64,000 nt of DNA from DATAOG01 sp963798075 (GCA_963798075.1 CAWCRU010000006.1:277547-341546); one strand, 5' to 3'. Shown: positions 18,157 to 28,306, numbered from the stretch's first letter. Numbers and translations: made by a program. The notes: generated by a model from the letters alone, not told the origin.

Positions 18157-20020
18157 GCCTCTGCAGGCATCGCCCGACCCGGGGGCGACATCCGACAGGC
18201 GGGCTTCGACGTTCCGCCGGCCCGCTCTGGTCCGCGACCTCACCGAAGGTCCGCTCGGCCGGCTGCTGCGCGACCACGTCCGACCGCAGGTCCCCTGGCT
18301 GATCTGCGCGGGGCTGGCCATGGCCTGCTACGCCGGCGCCACCGCCGGCCAGGCCTGGATCATGCAGCCGATCCTGGATCACGTGTTCGTGGCGCAGGAT
18401 CGGGTCGTGCTGCTGCTGATCCCCCTCGCGATCCTCACCCTCGCGCTCCTCAAAGGCATCTCGGGCTATGGCCAGGCCGTGCTGATGGCCAGGATCGGCC
18501 AGCGGGTGATCGCCGATCTGCAGCAGCGCCTGTTCGACCATCTGATCCATGCCGACCTCGGCTATCTGATCGCGCGCGGGCCGGGCCACGTGATCTCGCG
18601 CCTCACCTACGACACGCAGCAGCTGCGCCTGGCGGTCACAACGGCCCTGACCACGGTCGTGCGCGACTTTTTGACCATGCTCGGGCTGGTCGCGCTGATG
18701 ATCCACCAGGACTGGCAGCTGGCCGGCATCGCGCTGCTCGGCTGCCCGCTCGCGATCTGGCCGATCCAGCGCCTCAGCCGCCGGATGCGCAAGGTGTCGC
18801 GCCAGACCCAGACCCACATGGCCAAGCTGACCGGTCGCCTCGACCAGACCTTCCTCGGCGTCCGCCAGGTCAAGGCCGACCACCGCGAGGCCGACGAATC
18901 CAAGCGCATCGGCGCCCTGATCGAGGAGCTGTTCGACCTCAACTTCAAGGCCGCGCGCGTCAATGCCATCAACTCGCCGGTCATGGAGGTGGTCGGCGGC
19001 TGCGCGGTCGCGGTGGTCGTCCTCTACGGCGGCTCACAGGTGCTGGCCGGGCACACCACGCCCGGCGCCTTCTTCTCGTTCATCGCAGCCCTCCTGTTCA
19101 CCTACCGGCCGCTCAAGACCTTGGCCAACCTGCACACCCAGCTCCAGGTGGGCCTCGCCGCCGCCGAGCGGATCTACGCCCTCCTCGATCGCCAGCCGAC
19201 GGTGCGCGAGCACCCGGGCGCCCGGCCGCTCGCGGTCGATCGCGGCGAGATCCGGTTCGCCGGCGTCCGCTTCGGCTACCGGCCGAACCGGCCGGCGCTG
19301 CGCGGCCTCGACCTCGTGATCCCGGCCGGCCTCTCGGTGGCCCTGGTCGGCCCGTCGGGGGCCGGCAAGTCGACCATGCTGAACCTGATCCTGCGCTTTT
19401 ACGACGTCGACCAGGGCGCCGTCCTGATCGACGGCCAGGACGTGCGCGCGCTGTCGCTCGCCAGCCTGCGCGGGGCGATCGCGCTGGTCAGCCAGGACGT
19501 CGACCTGTTCGCCGGCAGCGTGCGCGACAACATCGCCTTCGGCCGCCCGGACGCCAGCCTCGAGGCGGTCGCGGCCGCCGCCGAGGACGCGGCCGCGCAC
19601 GAGTTCATCACGGCCCTGCCGCGGGGCTACGACACCGAGATCGGGCCCAGCGGCTACTCGCTCTCGGGCGGCCAGCGGCAGCGGCTCGGCATCGCGCGCG
19701 CGATGCTCAAGGACGCGCCGATCCTGCTCCTCGACGAGGCGACCTCGGCGCTCGACAGCGAGGCCGAGCGGATCGTCCAGACGGCGCTGCGCCGCCTGAT
19801 GCGCGGCCGCACCACGGTCGTGATCGCGCATCGTCTCTCGACCGTGATCGGCGCCGACCTGATCGCCGTGGTCGAGCAGGGCCGGGTGGTCGAGACCGGG
19901 ACCCATCACGCGCTGCTGGCCCGCGGCGGCAGCTATGCCCAGCTGTACGAGCGGCAGTTCGCCGACCAGGGGGCGGCGGCGGCCCTGCCGGTCGAGGTGG
20001 TCGGCCGGCTCCAGGCCTGA
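18131..20020 (+). CDS. MsbA-like lipid ABC exporter (fused permease-ATPase)
   Basis: 629 residues: a membrane domain with about six helices (about residues 50-340) followed by an ATPase domain. Walker A GPSGAGKST falls near residue 408, the signature SLSGGQRQRLGIARAM near 511, Walker B ILLLDEATSALD near 532, and the H-loop is VVIAHRLST. The chain length and domain order are those of MsbA-type half transporters that flip lipid A core or other lipids. Its position directly before a DUF374 acyltransferase, waaA and lpxK supports a lipid A/LPS-precursor role. Confidence 0.87.
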   Translation: MARPTVAAEPLQASPDPGATSDRRASTFRRPALVRDLTEGPLGRLLRDHVRPQVPWLICAGLAMACYAGATAGQAWIMQPILDHVFVAQDRVVLLLIPLAILTLALLKGISGYGQAVLMARIGQRVIADLQQRLFDHLIHADLGYLIARGPGHVISRLTYDTQQLRLAVTTALTTVVRDFLTMLGLVALMIHQDWQLAGIALLGCPLAIWPIQRLSRRMRKVSRQTQTHMAKLTGRLDQTFLGVRQVKADHREADESKRIGALIEELFDLNFKAARVNAINSPVMEVVGGCAVAVVVLYGGSQVLAGHTTPGAFFSFIAALLFTYRPLKTLANLHTQLQVGLAAAERIYALLDRQPTVREHPGARPLAVDRGEIRFAGVRFGYRPNRPALRGLDLVIPAGLSVALVGPSGAGKSTMLNLILRFYDVDQGAVLIDGQDVRALSLASLRGAIALVSQDVDLFAGSVRDNIAFGRPDASLEAVAAAAEDAAAHEFITALPRGYDTEIGPSGYSLSGGQRQRLGIARAMLKDAPILLLDEATSALDSEAERIVQTALRRLMRGRTTVVIAHRLSTVIGADLIAVVEQGRVVETGTHHALLARGGSYAQLYERQFADQGAAAALPVEVVGRLQA

Positions 20021-20023
20021 GCC

Positions 20024-20740
20024 ATGGCGCGGCGCCGCCCGCGCTGGCAGGACCGGCGCGCCGCCCAGGCGGCGCTCGCGACCCTGGTCGCTGGCTACAT
20101 CCGGCTGGTCCACCGCACCGGGCGCTTCGAGCTTTGCTGCGATCCCGCGACCGCGCGCCTGGTCCGCGACCGGCGGCCGTTCATCGGCGCCTTCTGGCAC
20201 GGCCGCATGCTGCTGATCGCCGCCGCCTGGCGGGCGCTGCTGCGCGAGCTTGCGGTCACGACGCCGCTGCAGCCCTACGTCGTGAGCTCCGACCACCAGG
20301 ACGGCCGCCTGATGGCGCGCGCGACCGCGCGGCTCGGCATCGAGACCGTGTTCGGCTCGACCAAGGCCGGCCGGGTGAGCCTGCTGCGGGCCGCCAGGCG
20401 GGTGATCGAGCGCGGCCAGATCCCCGTGTTCACGCCCGACGGCCCGCGCGGCCCGCGGATGCGCGCCAAGCCCGGCGTGGTGCGCCTCGCGATGCAGACC
20501 GGCGTGCCGATCGTGCCGATCACCTTCGCGGCCTCGAACCAGCGCCTGCTCGCCAGCTGGGACCGCTTCGCGCTGGCGCTGCCGTTCGCGCGCGGCGTGC
20601 TCGCGTTCGGCGCGCCGCTCGAGCTCGGCCCGGACGGCGATCCGGAGGCCGGGCGGCGCCTGCTTGAGCAGCGCCTGACCGAGCTTACCCGTGCGGCCGA
20701 CCGCGCGCTCGGCCTGCCGCCGGTGGAGCCCGCCGCGTGA
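20024..20740 (+). CDS. DUF374 lysophospholipid acyltransferase-family protein
   Basis: 238 residues. The family motifs are FIGAFWHGRMLLIAAAW (HxxxxD-like region with His), YVVSSDHQDGRLMARATARLG, FGSTKAGRVSLLRAARRVI, and FTPDGPRGPRMRAKPGVVRLA followed by PIVPITFAASN. DUF374 proteins are LPLAT-superfamily members almost always found beside waaA in alphaproteobacteria and are thought to acylate lipid A or another envelope lipid. It begins 4 nt after the exporter stop and overlaps waaA by 4 nt. Confidence 0.87.
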   Translation: MARRRPRWQDRRAAQAALATLVAGYIRLVHRTGRFELCCDPATARLVRDRRPFIGAFWHGRMLLIAAAWRALLRELAVTTPLQPYVVSSDHQDGRLMARATARLGIETVFGSTKAGRVSLLRAARRVIERGQIPVFTPDGPRGPRMRAKPGVVRLAMQTGVPIVPITFAASNQRLLASWDRFALALPFARGVLAFGAPLELGPDGDPEAGRRLLEQRLTELTRAADRALGLPPVEPAA

Positions 20741-22032
20741 ACGCGCTCGCCCTCTATCGCCTGGCGACCAGGCTGGGCGGGCCCCTGTTCGAGGTCGCCC
20801 TCAAGCGTCGGGCGCGGCTCAGCAAGGAGGATCCGGCCCGGCTCGCCGAGCGGCGCGGCCGAGCGAGCCGGCCGCGGCCGGCCGGACCGCTGCTCTGGCT
20901 GCATGGGGCGAGCGTCGGCGAGGCGCTGGCCGTCCTGCCCCTGCTGGACGCGCTCCTGGCCGCCCGCGCGGGCCTCGAGGTCCTGGTCACCACCGGCACC
21001 GTGACCTCGGCGCGCCTGATGGCCGAGCGCCTGCCGGCGCGGGCGCGCCACCAGTTCGCACCGGTCGATCGGCCGGCCGCCTGGCAGCGCTTTCTCGACC
21101 ATTGGCGGCCCGGGCTCCTGCTGCTGGTCGAATCCGAGCTCTGGCCGAACCTGATCCTCGAGAGCCGGCGCCAGGGGGTCGCGATGGCGCTGATCAACGG
21201 CCGCATGTCGGCGCGCTCGGCGCGCCGCTGGGGTCGCCTGCCCGGGGCGGCGGCCGACCTGCTGGGCGGCTTCGAGCTCTGTCTGGCACAGAGCGCTCCC
21301 GATCGCGACCGCCTGCAGGCGCTGGGCGCCGGGCCGGTCCAGGCCACCGGCAACCTCAAGGGCGCCGCCCCGCCCCTGCCGGCACCCGCGGCCGCCCTGG
21401 CCGAGCTCGGGGACAAGCTCCGCGGACGCGGGGTCTGGCTTGCCGCCAGCACCCATCCGAGCGAGGACGCGCTCCTGCTCGAGGCCCATCGCCGCCTCGC
21501 GCGCCGGCTGCCGGGATTGCTCACGATCGTAGCGCCACGCCATCCCGGGCGCGGCGCGGCGCTCGCGGGATGGCTGCAGAGCCAGGGGGTCGCGGTCGCG
21601 AGGCGCGCGCTCGGGCAAGCTCCCGATGCCGGCTGCGCCCTCTATCTCGCCGACACCCTGGGCGAGCTCGGCCTGCTCTATCGGCTGGCGCCGGTCGCCC
21701 TGGTCGGCAAGTCGCTGATCGCCCCCGGCGGCGGCCAGAACCCGCTGGAGCCCGCGCGGCTCGGCTGCCCGGTGCTGTTCGGGCCGCACATGGCGAACTT
21801 CGCCGGGCCGGCGGCGCGCCTGGTCGCGGCGGGCGGCGCCCGGCAGGTCGGCGATGCCGGCGAGCTCGCGAGCGCGGTCGCGAGCCTGCTCGAGGAGCCC
21901 GCGGCCCGTACCGCCATGGCCGGGCGCGCCCGGGCGGCGGCCGCAGCCGAAGGCGACGCGCTCGGCGCCACCCTCGCGGCCCTCGCCCCGCTGCTCGAGC
22001 GGCATCTCGGGCCCGCCGATGCGAGCACCTGA
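20737..22032 (+). CDS. waaA: 3-deoxy-D-manno-octulosonic acid transferase
   Basis: 431 residues, GT30 family. It transfers Kdo from CMP-Kdo to lipid IVA at the inner membrane. Visible features are an N-terminal membrane anchor (ALYRLATRLGGPLFEVALK), the WLHGASVGEALAVLPLL motif with the catalytic Glu of ASVGE, VTTGTVTSARLM, ESELWPNLI, the C-terminal donor-binding ADTLGELGLLYRLAPVALVGKSL, and GGGQNPLEPARLGCPVLFGPHM. The family signatures are unbroken. It overlaps both neighbours, indicating a tightly coupled operon. Confidence 0.93.
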   Translation: MNALALYRLATRLGGPLFEVALKRRARLSKEDPARLAERRGRASRPRPAGPLLWLHGASVGEALAVLPLLDALLAARAGLEVLVTTGTVTSARLMAERLPARARHQFAPVDRPAAWQRFLDHWRPGLLLLVESELWPNLILESRRQGVAMALINGRMSARSARRWGRLPGAAADLLGGFELCLAQSAPDRDRLQALGAGPVQATGNLKGAAPPLPAPAAALAELGDKLRGRGVWLAASTHPSEDALLLEAHRRLARRLPGLLTIVAPRHPGRGAALAGWLQSQGVAVARRALGQAPDAGCALYLADTLGELGLLYRLAPVALVGKSLIAPGGGQNPLEPARLGCPVLFGPHMANFAGPAARLVAAGGARQVGDAGELASAVASLLEEPAARTAMAGRARAAAAAEGDALGATLAALAPLLERHLGPADAST

Positions 22033-23005
22033 GTTCTGGACCGAGGACGGCCTGCCGGCGCAGCTCCTGGAGCCGTTCGGGCGCCTGTTCGGGCTCGCCG
22101 GCCGCCTGCGAGGGCGCCTGGTCCGCGCCCGGCGGGCGCCCGTGCCGGTGATCTGCATCGGCAATCTGACCGTGGGCGGCGCCGGCAAGACCCCGACCGT
22201 CTTGGCGTTGGCCGCGCGTCTTTTGGCCAGGGGCCGCCGGCCGCACCTTTTGAGCCGCGGCTACGGCGGGCGGGCGCCCGGCCCGCTGCGGGTCGATCCG
22301 GAGCATCACGACGTCGCCCTGGTCGGCGACGAGGCGCTGCTGCTGGCGGCGGTGGCGCCGACCTGGATCGCCCGCGATCGCGCCCTGGGCGCCGCCGCCG
22401 CCGCCCGCGCCGGCGCCGATTGCGTGCTCATGGACGACGGCTTCCAGCACCGGTGGCTCGCCCCGGACCTCGCGTTCGTCGTCGTCGATGGCGGCTACGG
22501 CTTCGGCAACCGCCGCCTGCTGCCCGCGGGCCCGCTGCGCGAGAGCATCGCAGACGGTCTCGCACGGGCGCAGGCGGTGATCCGGATCGGCGCCGATCGC
22601 CACGGCATCGATCGCCTGCTGCCGGCGGCGCTTGCGCGGATCGAGGCCGAGCTCCGGCCGGCCCCGGAGGCGCCGGCGGTCGCCGGCCGCCGGTGGCTTG
22701 CCTTCGCGGGAATGGGCCGCCCCGACAAACTGTTTGCTACCTTGAGCGCGGCCGGTGCCGAGCTCGTCGGCCGCGAGCGGTTCGCGGATCATCATCGCTA
22801 TCGCCGGAGCGAAATCGAGCAGCTGTTGGAGCGGGCGGCCCGCGCTGATGCGGTCTGCATCACCACGACCAAGGATGCCCTGCGCCTGCCCGCCGATCTG
22901 CGCTCCCATGTCGCAGTCCTGCCGGTCGTCCTGCACTGGCGGGCGACGGAGGTCCTGGATCGCCTGCTGGAGCGGGCTCTGGGCGGGCGATCGAGCGGCC
23001 GATGA
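22019..23005 (+). CDS. lpxK: Tetraacyldisaccharide 4'-kinase
   Basis: 328 residues from the ATG at 22019, which overlaps the waaA 3' end by 14 nt. It phosphorylates the 4' position of the lipid A disaccharide. The P-loop is IGNLTVGGAGKTPTV, followed by the LLSRGYGGRAPGPLRVD segment and VLMDDGFQHRWLAPDL, which contains the DDGFQH catalytic motif of the family. The C-terminus ADAVCITTTKDALRLP matches the conserved TTEKDxVRLP block. It is the last gene of the lipid A block. Confidence 0.92.
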   Translation: MRAPEFWTEDGLPAQLLEPFGRLFGLAGRLRGRLVRARRAPVPVICIGNLTVGGAGKTPTVLALAARLLARGRRPHLLSRGYGGRAPGPLRVDPEHHDVALVGDEALLLAAVAPTWIARDRALGAAAAARAGADCVLMDDGFQHRWLAPDLAFVVVDGGYGFGNRRLLPAGPLRESIADGLARAQAVIRIGADRHGIDRLLPAALARIEAELRPAPEAPAVAGRRWLAFAGMGRPDKLFATLSAAGAELVGRERFADHHRYRRSEIEQLLERAARADAVCITTTKDALRLPADLRSHVAVLPVVLHWRATEVLDRLLERALGGRSSGR

Positions 23006-23204
23006 TGCAGCGTTTCCTAATTTACCTGTCCCTAAACTATTCTTAACTTGCGTATCTACAGCGGCCGCCGGAACCTTGCAGCCGGATGGTCCGTTCCCCG
23101 TTCCAGGGCGTAGACCGAAGGGGACGGCGGAACGGGAAACGTGGGGTCAGCTCTGCCCGATCGGCACGCTGGTCAGCGCCGCCCTGGACGGAGAGGGCAC
23201 GACG
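23006..23204 (+). promoter_or_regulatory. Leader of the rpoH gene containing a short AT-rich patch
   Basis: Between lpxK and rpoH, positions about 23015-23056 are strikingly AT-rich for this genome (ttcctaatttacctgtcc and cctaaactattcttaactt), and a ribosome-binding site GGAGAGG lies 8-14 nt before the ATG. This is the natural place for the sigma-factor gene's promoter, but I cannot assign -35/-10 boxes with confidence. The 150 bp between the patch and the ATG could act as an untranslated leader. Confidence 0.3.
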
Positions 23205-24086
23205 ATGGCATTCGCCGAGACCGCCAACTTCAGAGTCGACCGCGAGTTCATCCGCGAATCGATGAACACCGCGCTGCTCTCGCGCGATCGTGAACTCATG
23301 CTCGCCCGTCTCTGGCGCCAGCAGGGCGACGAGGTCGCGCTGCACGAGCTGGTCATGGCCTACATGCGGCTCGTCATCAGCACCGCGTCCCGCTTTCGCA
23401 ACTACGGCCTGCCGATGGCCGACCTCGTGCAGGAGGGCGCGACCGGCCTGATGCAGGCGGCGGCGCGCTTCGAGCCCGAGCGCGAGGTGCGGTTTTCGAC
23501 CTATGCGGCCTGGTGGATCCGCTCGGCGATGCAGGACTATATCTTGCGCAACTGGTCGGTCGTGCGGACCGGCACGACCGCCGCGCAGAAAGCCTTGTTC
23601 TTCAATCTGCGCCGCCTGCGCGCCAAGATCGACGACGGCTCCGGCGGCCCGCTCGACGATGCCGGCAGGGCGTTCATCGCGCAGGAGCTCTCGGTCAACA
23701 TCGGCGACGTCGAGGCCATGGAGATGCGGCTTTCGGGCGGCGATCAGTCGCTGAACGCGACCATCAGCCCGACCGGCGAGGACGAGTGGCAGGACTTTTT
23801 GGCCGACGAGCGGCCGACGCCGGAAGAGACCGTGATGTTCGCGCGCGACGGCCGCACCCGCTCGATCTGGCTGGCGCAGGCGCTGGCCGAGCTGTCCGTG
23901 CGCGAGCAGACGATCATCAAGGAGCGCCGCCTGCGCGACGAGGCGCGCACCCTCGAGGAGCTCGGCCGCGATCTCGGGATCAGCAAGGAGCGCGTGCGCC
24001 AGATCGAGCACCGGGCGCTGGAAAAGCTCAAGAGCTCGCTGCAGCAGCGCAGCATCGAGCCTAGCGACAGTCCGCCCTCGCCCTGA
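23205..24086 (+). CDS. rpoH: RNA polymerase sigma-32-type factor
   Basis: 293 residues. Region 2 is clear (LVMAYMRLVISTASRFRNYGLPMADLVQEGATGLMQAAARF, RFSTYAAWWIRSAMQDYILRN), the RpoH-box-like QKALFFNLRRLR appears near residue 128, and region 4.2 contains the helix-turn-helix TLEELGRDLGISKERVRQIE. The FFNLRR box separates heat-shock sigma-32 factors from the housekeeping factor. It directs heat-shock or stress promoters; alphaproteobacteria often carry several rpoH paralogues, so this may be RpoH1 or RpoH2. Start chosen on the GGAGAGG site. Confidence 0.88.
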   Translation: MAFAETANFRVDREFIRESMNTALLSRDRELMLARLWRQQGDEVALHELVMAYMRLVISTASRFRNYGLPMADLVQEGATGLMQAAARFEPEREVRFSTYAAWWIRSAMQDYILRNWSVVRTGTTAAQKALFFNLRRLRAKIDDGSGGPLDDAGRAFIAQELSVNIGDVEAMEMRLSGGDQSLNATISPTGEDEWQDFLADERPTPEETVMFARDGRTRSIWLAQALAELSVREQTIIKERRLRDEARTLEELGRDLGISKERVRQIEHRALEKLKSSLQQRSIEPSDSPPSP

Positions 24087-24140
24087 GCGCCGCTGCGGCC
24101 GGACTGGACAAGATCCCGGCCTGCGCCGAGCCTGGCGCCG

Positions 24141-25500
24141 ATGCCGGATCGCCTGAAGGATGACGTTGCGCAAGTCCTGATCGTGGGCGGCGGCCCCGCG
24201 GGGCTGTTGCTTGCGCTGGCGCTCGAGCGGGCCGGGCTGCCGGTCGCGCTGATCGAGGCCGAGCCGCTGGCCCGCATACGCGAGGCGCCCTTCGACGGCC
24301 GGGCGCTGGCGTTGATGTACGGCTCGCGGCGGGTGTTCGATGCCCTGGGCCTCTGGCCGGCGCTCGCCGACATCGCCGAGCCGGTCTGGGGCGTCAGCGT
24401 CCTGGAGCCGGGCAGCGGGGCGAAGCTCGCCTACGACGCGCTCGAAATCGGCCGCCATCCGTTCGGCTACGGCATCGAGAACCGCGCTTTGCGCGCGCGC
24501 CTGCTGCAGCTGGCCGAGGGCAGGCCCGCCATCACCCTGCTCGCGCCGGCGCGGGTCGCGCGGATCGAGCGCCGCGCGGGGCGCATGCGGGTCATCCTCG
24601 AGGATGGCCGGCCGCTGGCCGCGGCGCTCGTGGTCGCAGCCGACGGTCGCGGCTCGACGGTGCGCGGACTGGCCGGCCTCGCCGTCGAGCAGTGGCGCTA
24701 CCCCCAGACCGCGCTTACCTTCGCGATCCGCCACCGCCGCGCCCACGGCGGCCGGGTGCGCGAATATCTGCGCCCGGCCGGGCCGCTCGCCCTGCTGCCG
24801 CTCGGAAAGGGGCTGAGCGCGGTTACCTGGGTCGAGCGCGAGCCGGAGGCGCAGCGGCTGCTCGAGGGCGCGGACGCCTCCCTGCTGGTGGCCCTCGCCC
24901 GGCAGATCGGCGACGATTTGGGCGCGAGCGGGATCTGCGGCCGGCCGGTCGGTTATCCGCTTGAGCGGCCACCGGGCCCGGCGGCTGGTCGGGCCGCGGG
25001 TGGCGCTGGTGGGCGACGCCGCGCATGCGGTCCATCCGATCCACGCCCAAGGCTTCAATCTCGGGGTGCGCGACGTCGCGGCGCTGGCCGAGGTCCTCGT
25101 GGATGCGGCCCGCGCGGGGCAGGATCCCGGCAGCGGCGAGGTGCTGATCCGCTACGAGCGCTGGCGGCAGGCGGACGTCCGTCTCGTGGTCGGGCTGACC
25201 GACGGGCTCAACCGGCTGTTCTCGACCGATCAGGCCCCGGCGCGGCTGCTGCGCGCGGCCGGCCTGAATGCGCTGGCCTGGCTCGCCCCGCTCCGCCACC
25301 TCGCGATGCGCCGCGGCATGGGCCTCATGGGCGACCTGCCGAAGCTCGCCCGCGGCGAGGCACTGCCCCCGGGACGCCGTGCTCGCGATAGCCGCCGGCG
25401 CCGGGCAGGCCGGCGAGGTTCGGCCGGCGGCGCGCCGCCCGCGCCGCAATTGACGCTGCTGCCTCGGATGGCCAGATTCAAAGGCAGCAGGACGCCATGA
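24141..25500 (+). CDS. UbiH/VisC/COQ6-family FAD monooxygenase, one frameshift near 24960
   Basis: A flavin hydroxylase of about 450 residues after correction. The first segment has the FAD dinucleotide motif VLIVGGGPAGLLLALALERAG and the DGR(A)LAL motif; it runs to GYPL at about 24960. The frame then changes and continues with RVALVGDAAHAVHPIHAQGFNLG, the GD(A)AH FAD motif and the family fingerprint HPxxAQGxNLG. The final stop (25498-25500) overlaps the uvrC start as ATGA, supporting the second frame. The C-terminal 40 residues are unusually Arg-rich and may be a further misread. It likely hydroxylates the ubiquinone ring. The break is probably an insertion error. Confidence 0.82.
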
Positions 25501-27426
25501 GCCAGGGCCCCCCCGAACCGACCCCCGCCGATCAGACCGGCCTCGCGGCGGCCGCGATCGGCGCCGCCTCCGGCCCAACCGGCGCGGCCGCGATCCAAAG
25601 CCACATCGCGAGCCTGCCGAACGGGCCCGGCGTCTACCGGATGCTCGATGCCAAGGGCGAGGTGCTCTACGTCGGCAAGGCGAAGTCGCTCAAGAAGCGC
25701 GTTCTCGCCTACGCCAAGCCCGCGGCGCTGAGCACGCGGCTGCAGCGCATGGTGGCGCTGACCCGCGGCCTCGAGGTCGTGACCACGGCCAGCGACGTCG
25801 AGGCGCTGCTGCTCGAATGCAACCTGATCAAGCGCCACCGGCCGCCCTACAACATCGTGCTGCGCGACGACAAATCTTTTCCGTACATCTATGTTGGGAA
25901 AATCACGGCCGAGCAGCCGTTCCCGCGGATCGGCCGCCATCGGGGCGTCAAGCGCAAGGACTGCGACTATTTCGGCCCGTTCGCGTCCTCGGGCGCGGTC
26001 AACGAGACGCTCGGCGCTCTGCTGCGCGCCTTCCCGATCCGCTCCTGCCCGGACAGCATCTTTGCGAACCGCACCAGGCCCTGCCTGCAGTTCCAGATCA
26101 AGCGCTGCACCGCGCCCTGCGTCGGCCGCATCGATCCGGACAGCTATGCCCGCCTCGTCGATCAGACGCGGGCCTTCCTCGGGGGCCGCAGCGACGCGAT
26201 CCGGGAGCAGCTGCAGGCCGAGATGGCGGCCGCCGCCGAGCGCCTCGACTTCGAGCAGGCAGCCGCGATCCGCGACCGCCTGAAGGCCCTGGCCCACATC
26301 AGCTCGCGCCAGGGGATCAACGTCAGCTCGGTCGCCGATGCCGACGTGGTGGCGCTCGCCCAGGACGGCGGCCAGGCCTGCGTGCAGGTGTTCTTCTACC
26401 GGGCCGGTCGCAACTACGGCAACCGCGCCTACTACCCGAGCCACACCCAGGACGCCGGACCGGCCGAGCTGGTCGAGGCGTTCCTCGGCCAGTTCTACGC
26501 CGAGCGGCCGCCGCCCAGGCTGATCCTGTTGAGCCACGAGCCAGCCTCGCAGGCGCTGCTCGCCGACGCGCTCGCCGTTCGCGCCGGGCGCAAGGTCGAG
26601 CTGGCCCGCCCCCAGCGCGGCGAGCGTTGCCAGCTGGTCGCCCAGGCCGAGACCAATGCCCGCCTGGCGCTCGCCCGCAAGCTCGCCGAGAGCAGCGCCC
26701 AGGCGAGGCTCCTGCAGCGCCTGGCCGAGCGGCTCGAGCTGCCGGAGCCGCCCGCCCGGGTCGAGGTCTACGACAACAGCCACAGCATGGGGACCGACGC
26801 GCTCGGCGCCTTCATCGTCGCCGGCCCGGAAGGTTTGAATAAAGCCGGCTATCGGAAGTTTACCATCAGGAGCCGTGATCTGACGCCGGGCGACGACTAT
26901 GCGATGATGCGCGAGGTCTTGGGCCGCCGGTTCACCCGCCTGCAGCGGGAGGACCCGGGACGGCAGAGCGGCCAGTGGCCGGATCTGGTGATCATCGACG
27001 GCGGCCCGGGCCAGCTGTCGGCGGCGCTCGACAGCCTGGCCGGCTGCGGCGTCAGCGGCCTGCCGCTGCTCGCGATCGCCAAGGGTCCCGACCGGGATGC
27101 CGGCCGCGAGACCCTCTACCTCCCGGACCGGCGGCCGCTCAAGCTGGACCCGCGCGACCCGATCCTCTACTTTCTCCAACGGCTGCGCGACGAGGCCCAC
27201 CGCTTCGCGATCGCAGGCCACCGCAGCAAGCGGGGCAAGGCGCATCGGCCGCTCGGCGCTCGACCGCGTGCCGGGCGTCGGCGGCAAGCGCAAGAAGGCG
27301 CTGCTCGGCCACTTCGGCTCGGTGCGCGCGATCGAGACCGCGGGGCTGCTCGACCTCGAGCGGGTGCCGGGGATCAACAAGGCGGTGGCGAGAGCCGTCT
27401 ACGATGCCTTTCACGAAGGAAGCTAG
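25497..27426 (+). CDS. uvrC: Excinuclease ABC subunit C, one frameshift near 27240
   Basis: About 643 residues after correction. The GIY-YIG nuclease domain is at the N-terminus (NGPGVYRMLDAKGEVLYVGKAKSLKKRV), then a UVR motif (AAAERLDFEQAAAIRDRLKAL), the RNase H-like endonuclease domain (VEVYDNSHSMGTDALGAFIV, PDLVIIDGGPGQLSAA), and, after a one-base change near 27240, the C-terminal HhH domain (LDRVPGVGGKRKKALLGHFGS, LERVPGINKAVARAVY). UvrC makes both incisions in nucleotide-excision repair. uvrC-pgsA-moaD-moaE is a common alphaproteobacterial order. Loss of the HhH domain in a real cell would impair repair, so an assembly error is the simpler reading. Confidence 0.9.
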
Positions 27427-27436
27427 GGGCAGCCCG

Positions 27437-28042
27437 ATGCTGACCAATCCGCCGAACCTTCTGACCGCATCGCGGATTGCCGCGGTCCCGGCGCTGGTCG
27501 CTGCCTTCTACGTCGAGGGCGACTTCGGCAAATGGGCGACCTGCACGATCTTCACCATGGCCGCGATCACCGATTTCTTCGACGGCTGGATCGCGCGCAG
27601 CTGGTCGATGCAGTCGCCGCTCGGGCGCATGCTCGACCCGATCGCCGACAAGCTCCTGGTCGGCGCCGCGATTTTGATGCTGGTGCATTTCGATCGCGCC
27701 CCGATCCTGCCGTCGCTGGTGATCCTCTGCCGCGAGATCCTGGTCTCGGGCCTGCGCGAGTTCCTGGCCGAGGTCCGGGTCGGCCTGCCGGTGTCGCGGC
27801 TCGCCAAGTGGAAGACCGGCGTCCAGATGACCGCGATCGGCTTCCTTCTGGCCGGCACCGCCGCACCCTGGTGGCTGTTCGCCGATCAGGTCGGCCGCTA
27901 CGGCCTCTGGCTGGCCGCGGTGCTCACCCTGATCACGGGCTTCGACTACCTGATGGTCGGCCTGCGCCACTCGAATGCCCCCGACCCCGTGCGCAAGCGC
28001 GGCGAGCTGATCGGGTCGCGATCGAGCGAGGTGCGGCCATGA
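27437..28042 (+). CDS. pgsA: CDP-diacylglycerol-glycerol-3-phosphate 3-phosphatidyltransferase
   Basis: 201 residues, inner membrane. Contains the CDP-alcohol phosphotransferase signature DFFDGWIARSWSMQSPLGRMLDPIADK (DGx2ARx8Gx3Dx3D). It makes phosphatidylglycerophosphate, first committed step to phosphatidylglycerol and cardiolipin. Located 11 nt behind uvrC and overlapping moaD by 4 nt (ATGA). Confidence 0.93.
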   Translation: MLTNPPNLLTASRIAAVPALVAAFYVEGDFGKWATCTIFTMAAITDFFDGWIARSWSMQSPLGRMLDPIADKLLVGAAILMLVHFDRAPILPSLVILCREILVSGLREFLAEVRVGLPVSRLAKWKTGVQMTAIGFLLAGTAAPWWLFADQVGRYGLWLAAVLTLITGFDYLMVGLRHSNAPDPVRKRGELIGSRSSEVRP

Positions 28043-28290
28043 GGATCCTCTACTTCGCCTGGCTGCGGACCAGGACCGGCACGTCGAGCGAAGAGGTGGC
28101 GCCGCCTCCCGAGGTGACGACGGTCGGCGAGCTCATGCAGTGGCTGGCTGGGCAGCGGCCGGGCTTCGCCGCCGCGCTCGCGGCGCCGGGCGTGGTCCGG
28201 GCGGCGGTCAATCAGGACTACGCCGAGGCCTCCGACCCGGTCCGGCCGGGCGACGAGGTCGCCTTCTTCCCGCCGGTCACGGGCGGCTGA
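28039..28290 (+). CDS. moaD: Molybdopterin synthase sulfur-carrier subunit
   Basis: 83 residues with a ubiquitin-like fold signature: MRILYFAWLRTRTG at the N-terminus and PGDEVAFFPPVTGG at the C-terminus. The terminal Gly-Gly is the site that is thiocarboxylated and donates sulfur to precursor Z during molybdenum-cofactor synthesis. Starts inside the pgsA stop (ATGA) and is followed 16 nt later by its partner moaE. Confidence 0.93.
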   Translation: MRILYFAWLRTRTGTSSEEVAPPPEVTTVGELMQWLAGQRPGFAAALAAPGVVRAAVNQDYAEASDPVRPGDEVAFFPPVTGG

Positions 28291-28306
28291 ACCCCGGGAT
28301 CCGAGC

